From a virus: DNA of 23,788 bases. Below are positions 15,893-21,972 of the stretch, in pieces (position 1 is the stretch's first letter; each line of letters begins with the position of its first letter). The notes under the pieces are model-generated. The model saw nothing but the letters and a program-made list of their open reading frames with translations, made no database searches and was not told where the DNA came from. Location: positions 1 to 23,788 of the IMG/VR virus record IMGVR_UViG_3300028025_000624. One strand, written 5' to 3'. The position numbers were made by a program, and so were the translations under genes.

Positions 15893-16116
15893 TACTCAAT
15901 GACCTCTATGGGAGCTTCTTCTACTACGATTTCTTGAGGGATTGAGGGATTACCATTGAAGTCAATGAAGTTTGTACCATCGTGAGTAAACCCAATAGTA
16001 ACAAATACATTATCTGGAATTAAAACAAGGGTACAGCCTTCTGGAGGCGTGTCTGTAGGCTCGGCAACTATAGTGTTGACGACAAGCCCGTTCTGAATAA
16101 CCGCACATCCTGACAT
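15892..16116 (-). CDS. Small acidic phage protein, fibre-associated (74 aa)
   Basis: ATG 16116 has AAAGGGG about nine bases upstream, and the TAA overlaps the start of the large fibre (TAATG). The sequence opens with SGCAVIQNGLVVNTIVAEPT, has VFVTIGFTHDGTNFIDF in the middle, and ends in an acidic tail. The pattern of a short strand, NxIVA and IGxxHDGxxF resembles small proteins or domains found beside phage fibres, including fibre assembly chaperones. Translational coupling to the fibre suggests a matched job such as assembly or capping. I do not recognise the family with certainty. Confidence 0.6.
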   Translation of the reverse strand: MSGCAVIQNGLVVNTIVAEPTDTPPEGCTLVLIPDNVFVTIGFTHDGTNFIDFNGNPSIPQEIVVEEAPIEVIE

Positions 16117-16138
16117 AACCTACCCCTTTAAAAGTAGA

Positions 16139-16744
16139 TTAAGACGTTGCTGTAGTGCTATAAGTTACGTTTAATTGGTCAGTTGATGCTACAGTCTTGT
16201 TCCCGCCAGTGAATGAACCAGCTGAGTATAAAGTTCCTGTTGTGTTGTCTATGGTTGCAGAACCATTAATATTAATAAAACAACCTGCTACTGTACCTGC
16301 ACCAGTAAATGTAAATGCTACTGCAGCGCTTGTTGTCTTAGTCGTTACGTTTGATGGTGTAGTCCCTGATGATGTAGCCGCACTAAATGCTGGAGTCTTG
16401 CGATTACCAGAGTATGTAGGAGCATTAGCTAAACCTGATTCTAACCAACCTGCATGCGATGCTTGTGTATCCGCCGCTGCGTAAGTAGGTGATGAAGCAC
16501 CTGAAACCAACCCCATTACCACAGTTGCTGTAAATGCACTACCTGCAAGGATAGTATCCAACATTAGTTGCTTACCTACAGCCATTACTAAGTTATTAAT
16601 TTCATCTTCCCATTTCAAGTTGCCATCTTTGTCATAGCATTTAGCTACGAAATGGCCTTCCATACCAACTGTTTCGTTAAAGTCAGCTGATTTAATTAAT
16701 GCGGCGCTAGAAATATCGCCAAACCCTGTTACTTCATTATGCAT
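16139..16744 (-). CDS. Virion structural protein, beta-rich (201 aa)
   Basis: The product contains GHFVAKCYDKDGNLKWEDEI (31-50), NNLVMAVGKQLMLDTIL, a Gly/Ser/Thr linker with ADTQASHAGWLE (92-103), and alternating strands to the C terminus. The phrase order (DxDGNLKW, N.V...GK..LLD, ADT..SHAGW.E) is one I have seen in conserved structural proteins of environmental tailed phages, without a firm function. It is encoded after a small structural protein and before the fibre genes, ten bases from the former. A decoration, tail-surface or baseplate-like role would fit. No catalytic residues are evident. Confidence 0.65.
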   Translation of the reverse strand: MHNEVTGFGDISSAALIKSADFNETVGMEGHFVAKCYDKDGNLKWEDEINNLVMAVGKQLMLDTILAGSAFTATVVMGLVSGASSPTYAAADTQASHAGWLESGLANAPTYSGNRKTPAFSAATSSGTTPSNVTTKTTSAAVAFTFTGAGTVAGCFININGSATIDNTTGTLYSAGSFTGGNKTVASTDQLNVTYSTTATS

Positions 16745-16753
16745 AATAAACTC

Positions 16754-17176
16754 CTATGAGATTCTAAGTATGGCGTTTGATGCGTCCGCCGTTGGAAATG
16801 TAATTGTAAAGCTATTTGTTGCCGTTTTATCAGAGCCAAAATTTAGTACGGCTACAGCAAAATTTGTTGTTGCGTTATATATCAAGGCTCCTCTACATGT
16901 AAAACTAGCTGGATTCCATGTCACAGGCTGAAATGAAACGTATGCCGTTGAGCCGCTAGAGGTAGGTGGTATAATGGTTAGCTCTAGGCCCCCATCAGAA
17001 TAGCCGTTACCTGTAATTTGATTTTCATACACAAAATTAACTGTGTCAGGTCCTAAATTAGCATTAGCGTTATATAGCGCAATACCATATACATATGGTG
17101 TACCAACCGCAAAGTTTTCTAAACCTTTTAATAGGTTCTCTTTAAATATTGTACATTGCCCTTGAACGATTGCCAT
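16754..17176 (-). CDS. Small structural protein of the connector region (140 aa)
   Basis: The start overlaps the adaptor stop as TAATG. The product starts AIVQGQCTIFKENLLKGLEN and continues with a beta-rich body: YVYGIALYNANANLGPDTVN, GGLELTIIPP, AYVSFQPVTWNPASFTCRGA and a C-terminal NSFTITFPTADASNAILRIS. Similar small proteins with a Q-C-T-x-F-K-x-N-L-L-x-G N terminus occur next to adaptor genes in environmental phages. The role is unknown; by position it may be a minor tail or capsid decoration protein. No membrane segment is predicted by eye. Confidence 0.6.
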   Translation of the reverse strand: MAIVQGQCTIFKENLLKGLENFAVGTPYVYGIALYNANANLGPDTVNFVYENQITGNGYSDGGLELTIIPPTSSGSTAYVSFQPVTWNPASFTCRGALIYNATTNFAVAVLNFGSDKTATNSFTITFPTADASNAILRIS

Positions 17177-18096
17177 TATAGACCTTTATATTCCAAGCTA
17201 GTTTGACCCTTGCGATATGCATCATTGCGCTCAAGCCCATCACCAAGACGTTTAAGTTGCATTAATGATTCTTGAAACATCTTCTCATAATACGTAACCA
17301 TGTCTTGCTCGCCCTTCATGAATATAATTGCTTCACGCATAGCGCCATAAAACAAGACTGGGTCATAATTTTCACCAAGCCATGAAGTACCTGTTGAGTT
17401 AAGCACTGTACTTACTAATACAGAAAACCCTGTACCTACCCCGCCAATACTTGATGCTGCTGCAGATAATGTATTTCCTACAATATAGAGTGAACCTGGG
17501 CTATTAATCGTTACTGAAGATACGCCATTTTGTGAAACAATTACTGTAGCTGTTGCAGATGTACCTGAACCGCCTGTTAAAGGCACATTATAATAAGTAC
17601 CGTTTGTATAGTTAATCCCTGGAGTAATTGTCCCTAATGTAGATATTTTCCCTTGCACAATAGAGATTGGGTAATAAAAATAGTGTAGTTCCGTTGTGTA
17701 GTATTGGTTTGGAGTAGGTGCCATAATAGCTGACAGCTCTTCTAGATTCCCCGTAGTTGGGCCAAACACTGCATAATATTTAGGTATGCCCGTAGATGTT
17801 GGATTTGGATACGCTTCTCGAAGGAAGTTCACATCTTTATTTAGAAGGTATGAGTATTTACCTGTGCTATCAATAATAGCGATAGAATATGTTGCTAACC
17901 AATCATCAGGAAGCGAAAGATATGGGTTGTTAATAGTTAGTGTGCCTGTCACATTTTTACGGAGCGATGGCAACTGAACTGTATTGTATATACGTCTTTC
18001 GGCTTCTTGCACAAACGTAGGAATATTCGCTACGAATAGCGACTCTGTGTTTTCAGAGTAATCCTGAATTGCTTGTGATAGTTGGATGTAGTTCAT
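17176..18096 (-). CDS. Head-tail adaptor protein (SU10-adaptor / T7 gp11-like) with inserted module
   Basis: The start and stop both join neighbours by TAATG. The N-terminal half is helical and adaptor-like (YIQLSQAIQDYSE, FVQEAERRIYNTVQLPSLRK), then a strand region (LPDDWLATYSIAI, PKYYAVFG). Residues 237-306 (SWLGENYDPVLFYGAMREAI, then helices to the C terminus) fit the closing helices. Between them, residues 146-236 form a separate Gly/Thr-rich beta module (YYNVPLTGGSGTSATATVIV, VTINSPGSLYIVGNTLSAAA), which makes the protein longer than a plain adaptor. Such proteins form a ring between portal and tail nozzle. The family call rests on N-terminal motif memory; T7 gp11-like and SU10-type adaptors are the alternatives. 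Confidence 0.7.
   Translation of the reverse strand: MNYIQLSQAIQDYSENTESLFVANIPTFVQEAERRIYNTVQLPSLRKNVTGTLTINNPYLSLPDDWLATYSIAIIDSTGKYSYLLNKDVNFLREAYPNPTSTGIPKYYAVFGPTTGNLEELSAIMAPTPNQYYTTELHYFYYPISIVQGKISTLGTITPGINYTNGTYYNVPLTGGSGTSATATVIVSQNGVSSVTINSPGSLYIVGNTLSAAASSIGGVGTGFSVLVSTVLNSTGTSWLGENYDPVLFYGAMREAIIFMKGEQDMVTYYEKMFQESLMQLKRLGDGLERNDAYRKGQTSLEYKGL
17389..17661 (-). other. Inserted beta module within the adaptor (residues 146-236)
   Basis: This segment interrupts the expected continuity between LHYFYYPIS (137-145) and WLGENYDPVLFYG (239-251). Its pattern (YTNGTYYNVPLTGGSG, ATVIVSQNGVSSVTI, GTGFSVLVSTVL) is a repeat type I recall from fibre and baseplate proteins of marine phages. 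The insertion could project from the connector. Boundaries are approximate. Confidence 0.5.
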
Positions 18097-18440
18097 TAGC
18101 CCATTTTTCCACTAATCTTACGACCTTTAGTAGCAGCACCGTAGCCACGCATCTCGCCTACACCGTGTGGATTCATTACTTCTTTTTTACCGCTGATATT
18201 TACGTCCATAGCAAGTGTAGAACGAGTGACATCCTTAGCTGCAAGCGTGTTTGGGTTAACGCTAGCTTTATAGTCTGCGTTGTTAGTGTTAGGCATAGGT
18301 TGTTTATATACGCCAATATCGTTACCACCACCTGATGGATAGCTAAACCCTGTGTATGCACTAGCATCTTTGTTTTCTTTAGCATGCCCTAGTGGGTATG
18401 CATCAGCGCTTGTTGGTTTTACAAAATCATTTTTAGCCAT
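18096..18440 (-). CDS. Small virion-type protein with conserved basic C terminus (114 aa)
   Basis: ATG 18440 follows AAGGA by about seven bases, and the stop overlaps the adaptor start (TAATG). The N-terminal part is polar (AKNDFVKPTSADAYPLGHAK); the C terminus is basic and Gly-rich (MRGYGAATKGRKISGKMG, 97-114), a tail I have seen on many small phage proteins. No membrane segment or enzyme motif is seen. Because it lies in the connector cluster and shares the Lys/Gly tail style with other small genes here, I infer a minor virion or DNA-associated role. The family name is not known to me. Confidence 0.6.
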   Translation of the reverse strand: MAKNDFVKPTSADAYPLGHAKENKDASAYTGFSYPSGGGNDIGVYKQPMPNTNNADYKASVNPNTLAAKDVTRSTLAMDVNISGKKEVMNPHGVGEMRGYGAATKGRKISGKMG

Positions 18441-18449
18441 GATAGTTCC

Positions 18450-18626
18450 TTATTTTTGGTTTGCTACACGAGCTAGGTTACGGCCCACTGATTTCATCGC
18501 ATCAGATGAAACGCCTTTTGAACCTTTGCCTGATTGGATGCCAACTTTTTTACCGTCGTCACCTAAGTTCTTACCTTTTGTTTTGCCTGATTTTGTGATG
18601 CCATCAGCGCCTGATTTATAAGCCAT
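18450..18626 (-). CDS. Very small Lys/Gly-rich basic protein (58 aa)
   Basis: This short gene is easily overlooked. ATG 18626 has an AGGAG seven bases upstream, and the TAA at 18450-18452 lies nine bases before the next start, whose AAGGA Shine-Dalgarno directly abuts it. The 58-residue product begins AYKSGADGITKSGKTKGKNL and ends SVGRNLARVANQK. It is strongly basic with repeated SGK/KGK motifs and no hydrophobic segment. It fills an otherwise unexplained 200-base gap in a packed operon. The motif GKTKGK recurs in two other small proteins of the window. Function unknown; nucleic-acid binding or virion association is a guess based on charge. Confidence 0.7.
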   Translation of the reverse strand: MAYKSGADGITKSGKTKGKNLGDDGKKVGIQSGKGSKGVSSDAMKSVGRNLARVANQK

Positions 18627-18642
18627 TTTGAAACTCCTAATA

Positions 18643-19032
18643 TTAAGTTGTTGTTATCGTTACTATACCTACTTGACCAATTGCAATCAAGTCATTTGGT
18701 GTTAATACTGTATCAAATCCACTTGCTCCACCTACAGGTGCCCAGCCCCACTGAATCTGACGGCTACCATCTTGGGCATACCCATCTGTTCCTAATCCTG
18801 ATACTGCATAACTGGTATCTGGGCGTGGTTCTCTAACCGCTTGTGGGTCATTAACTGGGTACATACCTAGTTGTAGTTGCGGTTGGTCAGGGTCCCAGCA
18901 CTCAAAACAAACCTTAATACTAACCTGCTTGGTCTTAATCGTTAGCTTCTTAAGCTCTGATAACTTATATCTTTGTCCACATCTATCGCACTGGGCAATA
19001 CTGTGCTTACCACTAGCGTACTTGGTTGGCAT
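18643..19032 (-). CDS. Zinc-ribbon protein of the connector region (129 aa)
   Basis: The start overlaps the upstream adaptor stop as TAATG. Two CxxC pairs (CDRCG at 15-19 and CFEC at 42-45), spaced by a basic strand, form a probable zinc ribbon. Next comes a conserved-looking stretch WDPDQPQLQLGMYPVND with PREP-like residues, then a Gly/Thr-rich C-terminal part. I recall this zinc-ribbon followed by a W-D-x-x-x-P-Q motif from structural modules of environmental podoviruses, where its exact role is not known to me. It lies between the two adaptor-like genes, so a connector or tail component is plausible. DNA binding is an alternative suggested by the zinc ribbon. Confidence 0.65.
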   Translation of the reverse strand: MPTKYASGKHSIAQCDRCGQRYKLSELKKLTIKTKQVSIKVCFECWDPDQPQLQLGMYPVNDPQAVREPRPDTSYAVSGLGTDGYAQDGSRQIQWGWAPVGGASGFDTVLTPNDLIAIGQVGIVTITTT

Positions 19033-19754
19033 TATCTTGTATAACTCATGTTACGTGGAACGAAACGAATACTTGCTTTCTCACGGTCTTCCGCCGCTGC
19101 TAGTTCAAACTGCTGTTCGTAGTCTGCTTTAAGTGCCATTGAACGCGCTGGGTCTACACCTGGAATCTTCATACTTAAATAATAAGCTAGTCCTGCGACC
19201 ATGCATGTAAGAAAACGGAATGGAATATCCTGAGTATTAACACCATCACCAGCATCCTGTATTCTACGTAAGCGCCAATAAACAAAAATATATTGCCCGT
19301 CTGGAGCATTAGGTGTAGGCCAGACATTGATTTGCGGGTTCTTAATTCCACTTGGGTTTGTAGCTCCTGAACGGCGATTAATCCATACTTGAATAGGGCG
19401 ACCTTGTGTTAACTTGTTTGGGATAGTTGAATAGGTAGACTCTGAGATACGGTTGATATTAATATCAGTTTGTTGTAACGTGCCCTCTTGGGTTCTAATT
19501 ACTTGGTCTAGTAAGTCAATGGTATCAACAGGTAAATCATATGTAGCTTGGCCTGTAACCATATTAATCTGGCCCTGCTCAATAGTCCATAAGTTAATCC
19601 CACGGTTTGCCCACTCAATAGTAAGTAGGTTTAAACTACGACGCGCTGTACGGAAATCATAACCTGTACGTAGCTCTGAACCACAACGCTCAAAAGCCTC
19701 TTCAATGAGGTCATTTAAATCTAAGTTAAACGCTGTAGTAGCTGTAGTTGTCAT
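19032..19754 (-). CDS. Head-tail adaptor candidate (P22 gp4-like) (240 aa)
   Basis: ATG 19754 begins directly after the TAG of a tiny upstream ORF. The product opens with LDLNDLIEEAFERCGSELRT (11-30) and continues with RRSLNLLTIEWANRGINLWT (39-58), a helix pair like the helical core of P22 gp4-type tail accessory proteins. Strands follow (NMVTGQATYDLPVDTIDLL, PIQVWINRRSG, INVWPTPN, YIFVYWRLRRI), then a C-terminal helical region (RFLTCMVAGLAYYLSMKI). A ring adaptor between portal and tail is the inferred role. A second, different adaptor candidate is encoded 940 bases downstream, so the two may form stacked rings. Confidence 0.65.
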   Translation of the reverse strand: MTTTATTAFNLDLNDLIEEAFERCGSELRTGYDFRTARRSLNLLTIEWANRGINLWTIEQGQINMVTGQATYDLPVDTIDLLDQVIRTQEGTLQQTDININRISESTYSTIPNKLTQGRPIQVWINRRSGATNPSGIKNPQINVWPTPNAPDGQYIFVYWRLRRIQDAGDGVNTQDIPFRFLTCMVAGLAYYLSMKIPGVDPARSMALKADYEQQFELAAAEDREKASIRFVPRNMSYTR

Positions 19755-19883
19755 CTATTTTTCCCACTCAAACATAATCTGCACAATGAACAAATCAATA
19801 ATTAAAAAGTTGCTATCTTCATATTCGGTTATTTCGATACCGACCATCATGCCAGTAATAAAACTCATATAGCAACCAATCAT
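19755..19883 (-). CDS. Tiny hydrophobic-acidic ORF (42 aa)
   Basis: An ATG at 19883 opens a 42-residue frame ending in TAG at 19755-19757; the next gene's ATG follows immediately. A second in-frame ATG at 19868 would give 37 residues. The peptide has MSFITGMMVGIEITEYEDSN and then a hydrophobic FLIIDLFIVQIMFEWEK end. No clear Shine-Dalgarno is visible for either start, so translation would depend on coupling to the gene that ends at 19885. It fills a 129-base interval in a dense operon, which argues for coding. I recall similar short peptides in environmental phages but cannot name a function. Confidence 0.55.
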   Translation of the reverse strand: MIGCYMSFITGMMVGIEITEYEDSNFLIIDLFIVQIMFEWEK

Positions 19884-19884
19884 A

Positions 19885-20142
19885 TTATTTTTTCGCAGTC
19901 TTTAAAGAATCAATAAAATCTTGTTTTGAAGGAGCGCCTTTGCTACCTACCTTACGCATCTTTTCGCCAGACCCGCCAGCAATACGTTTTTTCTTGGCAT
20001 TGATGTTAGCATAGAGACCTGGTAGTTTTACCTTACCCCCCTTTTTAAACTCGGTAAAGTCCGTGTCATCACGGCGTGGTGTCTTCTTGCCTGACGGCAT
20101 CTTTGATGGATTAATATCACCCATGCCACGAGAGGCTCTCAT
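19885..20142 (-). CDS. Small Lys/Gly-rich protein (85 aa)
   Basis: The start overlaps the preceding stop as TAATG. The sequence is basic: MRASRGMGDINPSKMPSGKK at the N terminus, FKKGGKVKLPGLYANINAKK in the middle and a helical end (APSKQDFIDSLKTAKK). The KKGGKVK motif recurs in the 111-residue protein two genes upstream. The GLYANINAKKKRIA phrase is one I associate with small virion-cluster proteins. No hydrophobic segment is seen. Role unknown; possibly a DNA-associated or minor virion protein. Confidence 0.6.
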   Translation of the reverse strand: MRASRGMGDINPSKMPSGKKTPRRDDTDFTEFKKGGKVKLPGLYANINAKKKRIAGGSGEKMRKVGSKGAPSKQDFIDSLKTAKK

Positions 20143-20375
20143 TACATCATCTTCCCGCGAGTCTTACCGCGTTGTGCACAACCATCTGCACGAGATGAAG
20201 CTGAACCGCCTTTAGCCATTTTTTTCATGGTTTTACCACCACACATACCACCTTTAGCGAATGGACGTGGTTTAATTGGTTTACCATCTGGGCCTGTTGG
20301 AGGGCCATCATCTTCCGCTTCAGGTGGAAGTGGAGGTGGAGATTTTTTCTTTTTTCTTTCTAACATTTCATCCAT
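20142..20375 (-). CDS. Small Pro/Lys/Gly-rich protein with RGKTRGK C terminus (77 aa)
   Basis: An acidic and proline-rich first half (KKSPPPLPPEAEDDGPP, 11-27) is followed by a basic Gly-rich half: FAKGGMCGGKTMKKMAKGGS and SSRADGCAQRGKTRGKMM (60-77). The C-terminal motif is one I remember from many environmental phage proteins, and a shortened form ends the 111-residue protein encoded just upstream. Two Cys residues are present but not as a metal site. It overlaps the next gene by TAATG. Function unknown. Confidence 0.6.
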   Translation of the reverse strand: MDEMLERKKKKSPPPLPPEAEDDGPPTGPDGKPIKPRPFAKGGMCGGKTMKKMAKGGSASSRADGCAQRGKTRGKMM

Positions 20376-20377
20376 GA

Positions 20378-20713
20378 TTAACAGACCTTTCCTTTAGTTT
20401 TACCGCGGACTTCAATGCCGCCGCCTCTAGCCATCTTCTTAACCTTACCACCTTTTTTAAGGGTTTCTAAGTCAGTTTTTTTACCACCATGCATTTGTTT
20501 GTCATGCATCCCAACGGCTTTCTTGACCATTTTCTTGTCTTGAGCCATATCCATTTTATCTTTAGCCATACCGCCTCCTTTAAATTTTTTACCTTTATCA
20601 GCGGCAGCAAAATCTTTACCTACTGACTGTTTGATACCGACCTTCTTTGCAAACTTTGGATTGTTTGCGATTGCTTCCATAAAATTATGTTGCTTCTTAG
20701 ATGAACTAGGCAT
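20378..20713 (-). CDS. Small Lys/Met/Gly-rich virion-cluster protein (111 aa)
   Basis: The 5' end overlaps the gene before it by 8 bp. It begins PSSSKKQHNFMEAIANNPKF (2-21) with AKKVGIKQSVGKDF next, an N terminus I recall in many small phage proteins. The middle is Lys/Met-rich (KDKMDMAQDKKMVKKAVGMH). The C terminus has LKKGGKVKKMARGGGIEVRG then KTKGK. It carries the same double-glycine style as the ejection proteins, but basic instead of acidic. No membrane helix. The role is unknown; charge suggests DNA or membrane-phosphate contact, which is only a guess. Confidence 0.65.
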   Translation of the reverse strand: MPSSSKKQHNFMEAIANNPKFAKKVGIKQSVGKDFAAADKGKKFKGGGMAKDKMDMAQDKKMVKKAVGMHDKQMHGGKKTDLETLKKGGKVKKMARGGGIEVRGKTKGKVC

Positions 20714-20918
20714 TCTTCTTACCTACTTTTTTAAGCCAGTTTTGTACCGTCTTTGTTTCGTAAATGCGGATTATGGTCCACAAGATTGACAACGCTGCTG
20801 CTATTGATGGTAGTATCTGCAGTAAGGAGCCAAAGGCAACACCAACCGAAGTCCAGTCAATTATGCTTTTAGTATGGTCGTTGACCGAATCTAGTTTATC
20901 TAAGAGTTCTTTAATCAT
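20706..20918 (-). CDS. Small membrane protein, possible class II/III-like holin (70 aa)
   Basis: The product has a charged N terminus (MIKELLDKLDSVNDHTKSII), a hydrophobic stretch covering about residues 23-53 (VGVAFGSLLQILPSIAAALS followed by ILWTIIRIYE), and a basic C-terminal tail (TVQNWLKKVGKKNA). The stretch may be one long or two short helices around a Pro. Length, one central hydrophobic region and a basic tail match small phage holins such as the T7 gp17.5 type. It is distant (about 10 kb) from the endolysin, next to which another holin candidate lies. It could be a second holin, an antiholin or a membrane protein of the virion. Holin is the best guess. Confidence 0.5.
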   Translation of the reverse strand: MIKELLDKLDSVNDHTKSIIDWTSVGVAFGSLLQILPSIAAALSILWTIIRIYETKTVQNWLKKVGKKNA

Positions 20919-20919
20919 G

Positions 20920-21180
20920 TTAACATTTCCATCTTTTTAGTGAAGCTGCTTTGCGGGTAGGACGACCTTTTTCATCCTTCATTGGGCCTGGCATACCTGA
21001 CATACGGGCACAAAACGACTTCTTGCGTGGTCCGCCTTCTGGTTGTGGGGCTTTTAAATTAGAGCCTGTTGCTTTATTATATGCTTTTCTTCCTGCTGAA
21101 GTCATGCCTGCACCTTCTTTAGTGCTAAGGTAATGTCTGTCTTTACCCTTTGTAGTTTTACTAATAGTTTTAGCCATCAT
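20920..21180 (-). CDS. Conserved small basic phage protein, DUF6321-like (86 aa)
   Basis: The ATG overlaps the HNH gene stop (ATGATGG); the second Met at 21177 is an alternative start. The sequence shows KDRHYLSTKEGAGMTSAGRK, AYNKATGSNLKAPQPEGG, and a Cys-containing basic end: KKSFCARMSGMPGPMKDEKG then RPTRKAASLKRWKC. This arrangement is well conserved in many environmental phages; I believe it corresponds to a domain of unknown function (DUF6321). Two Cys are at 57 and 86. Function unknown. The strong positive charge and late-operon position suggest a DNA-associated structural or packaging accessory role. Confidence 0.65.
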   Translation of the reverse strand: MMAKTISKTTKGKDRHYLSTKEGAGMTSAGRKAYNKATGSNLKAPQPEGGPRKKSFCARMSGMPGPMKDEKGRPTRKAASLKRWKC

Positions 21181-21692
21181 TGTACCTCATACCTATTGTT
21201 TTTTGAAATGTTATCAATTCCACGAATTACTTGTAAATTAGCTATTGTGTGTAATCCACTTACGTTTTTCCCATTCATCGGTATGATATGGTCTACATGC
21301 CAAGTAAAACCGTGTAATTTAGTTCTGTCTTCCGCTAATCTATATACTTCTTTAATTAACCACATCTCTTCTGAATCAACCCATATTGGTGTACGTTGTA
21401 ACTTTTTTGCTCTACGATTTGCTTCATACGCTGCTATTTGCGACAGTCTAGATTTTTGCCTGATTAATTGATTCTTTTTTGCTTTTTTATGGTCGGCATA
21501 GTAGTATTTTAATGCCTGTTGTTTACGTACTTCTTTGTTATTTTGATACTCCACTGCATAGTTTCGTTTGCTATCACTAACAATTCCTTTGTGTTTTCTA
21601 GAGCAAAACCTAGCATTGCTTCGCATATGGCTAATATCTTTACTACACAATTCACATACCCGCGCCTTAGCTGGTTTAGTTTCTTTAGCCAT
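21177..21692 (-). CDS. HNH endonuclease (171 aa)
   Basis: I choose ATG 21692, which overlaps the cupin gene by 8 bp; an in-frame TTG at 21707 has no better signal. The N terminus has a zinc-binding start (CELC at 13-16, then RFCSRKHKG near 28-36). A long basic helix follows (40-95). The HNH domain is at about 131-166: WHVDHIIPMNG gives the His-x-x-Asp-His core, GLHTIANLQVI supplies the central Asn, and a basic tail with KNNRYE closes it. The enzyme should nick or cut DNA with a metal ion. Phage HNH proteins act in homing or in packaging; this one sits inside a structural operon and its stop overlaps the next start, so it is either a well-settled mobile gene or a normal member. Confidence 0.8.
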   Translation of the reverse strand: MAKETKPAKARVCELCSKDISHMRSNARFCSRKHKGIVSDSKRNYAVEYQNNKEVRKQQALKYYYADHKKAKKNQLIRQKSRLSQIAAYEANRRAKKLQRTPIWVDSEEMWLIKEVYRLAEDRTKLHGFTWHVDHIIPMNGKNVSGLHTIANLQVIRGIDNISKNNRYEVQ

Positions 21693-21972
21693 TATGTTTA
21701 TCCGCAAATACGTTAATGAATACGGTGTTGTCTTCTAGTGCTTCTATTTCGTGCCACTCTGTTTCTTTTAGGTTCACTGGCTGTGTGGTTTTGTCCATCA
21801 CAAGCTCTTTGTTTTCTTTGCGAATTATAACAGAACCCGCTGTACAAAACGATGCATGAGCGTATATGTGACTATGTTTAGGCAATCCCTCACCCTTGTT
21901 AACGTGGAATACGTTAATCCTCGCACCGTCATAGGTAAACGAGTGGGCTGGTGGGACGGCTTTGACTGTCAT
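21685..21972 (-). CDS. Small cupin-fold protein (95 aa)
   Basis: The start overlaps the stop of the upstream gene (ATGA). The protein reads as one cupin domain: strand RINVFHVNKGEGLPKHSHIY with the H-x-H metal pair at 38 and 40, His44 two turns on, CTAGSVIIRKENKELVM, then EWHEIEALEDNTVFINVF with His78 as the second-motif ligand. The usual Glu four residues after the H-x-H is replaced by His. Cupins bind metals and small molecules or act as structural folds. Its substrate cannot be told. Such small cupins do appear among phage structural genes. A virion or assembly function is possible; an auxiliary metabolic function is not supported. Confidence 0.7.
   Translation of the reverse strand: MTVKAVPPAHSFTYDGARINVFHVNKGEGLPKHSHIYAHASFCTAGSVIIRKENKELVMDKTTQPVNLKETEWHEIEALEDNTVFINVFADKHNG

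Noticed and set aside
21693-21707. TTG start that extends the HNH protein by five residues
   Set aside because: ATG 21692 gives the usual N terminus and a short overlap with the cupin gene; nothing favours the rarer codon.
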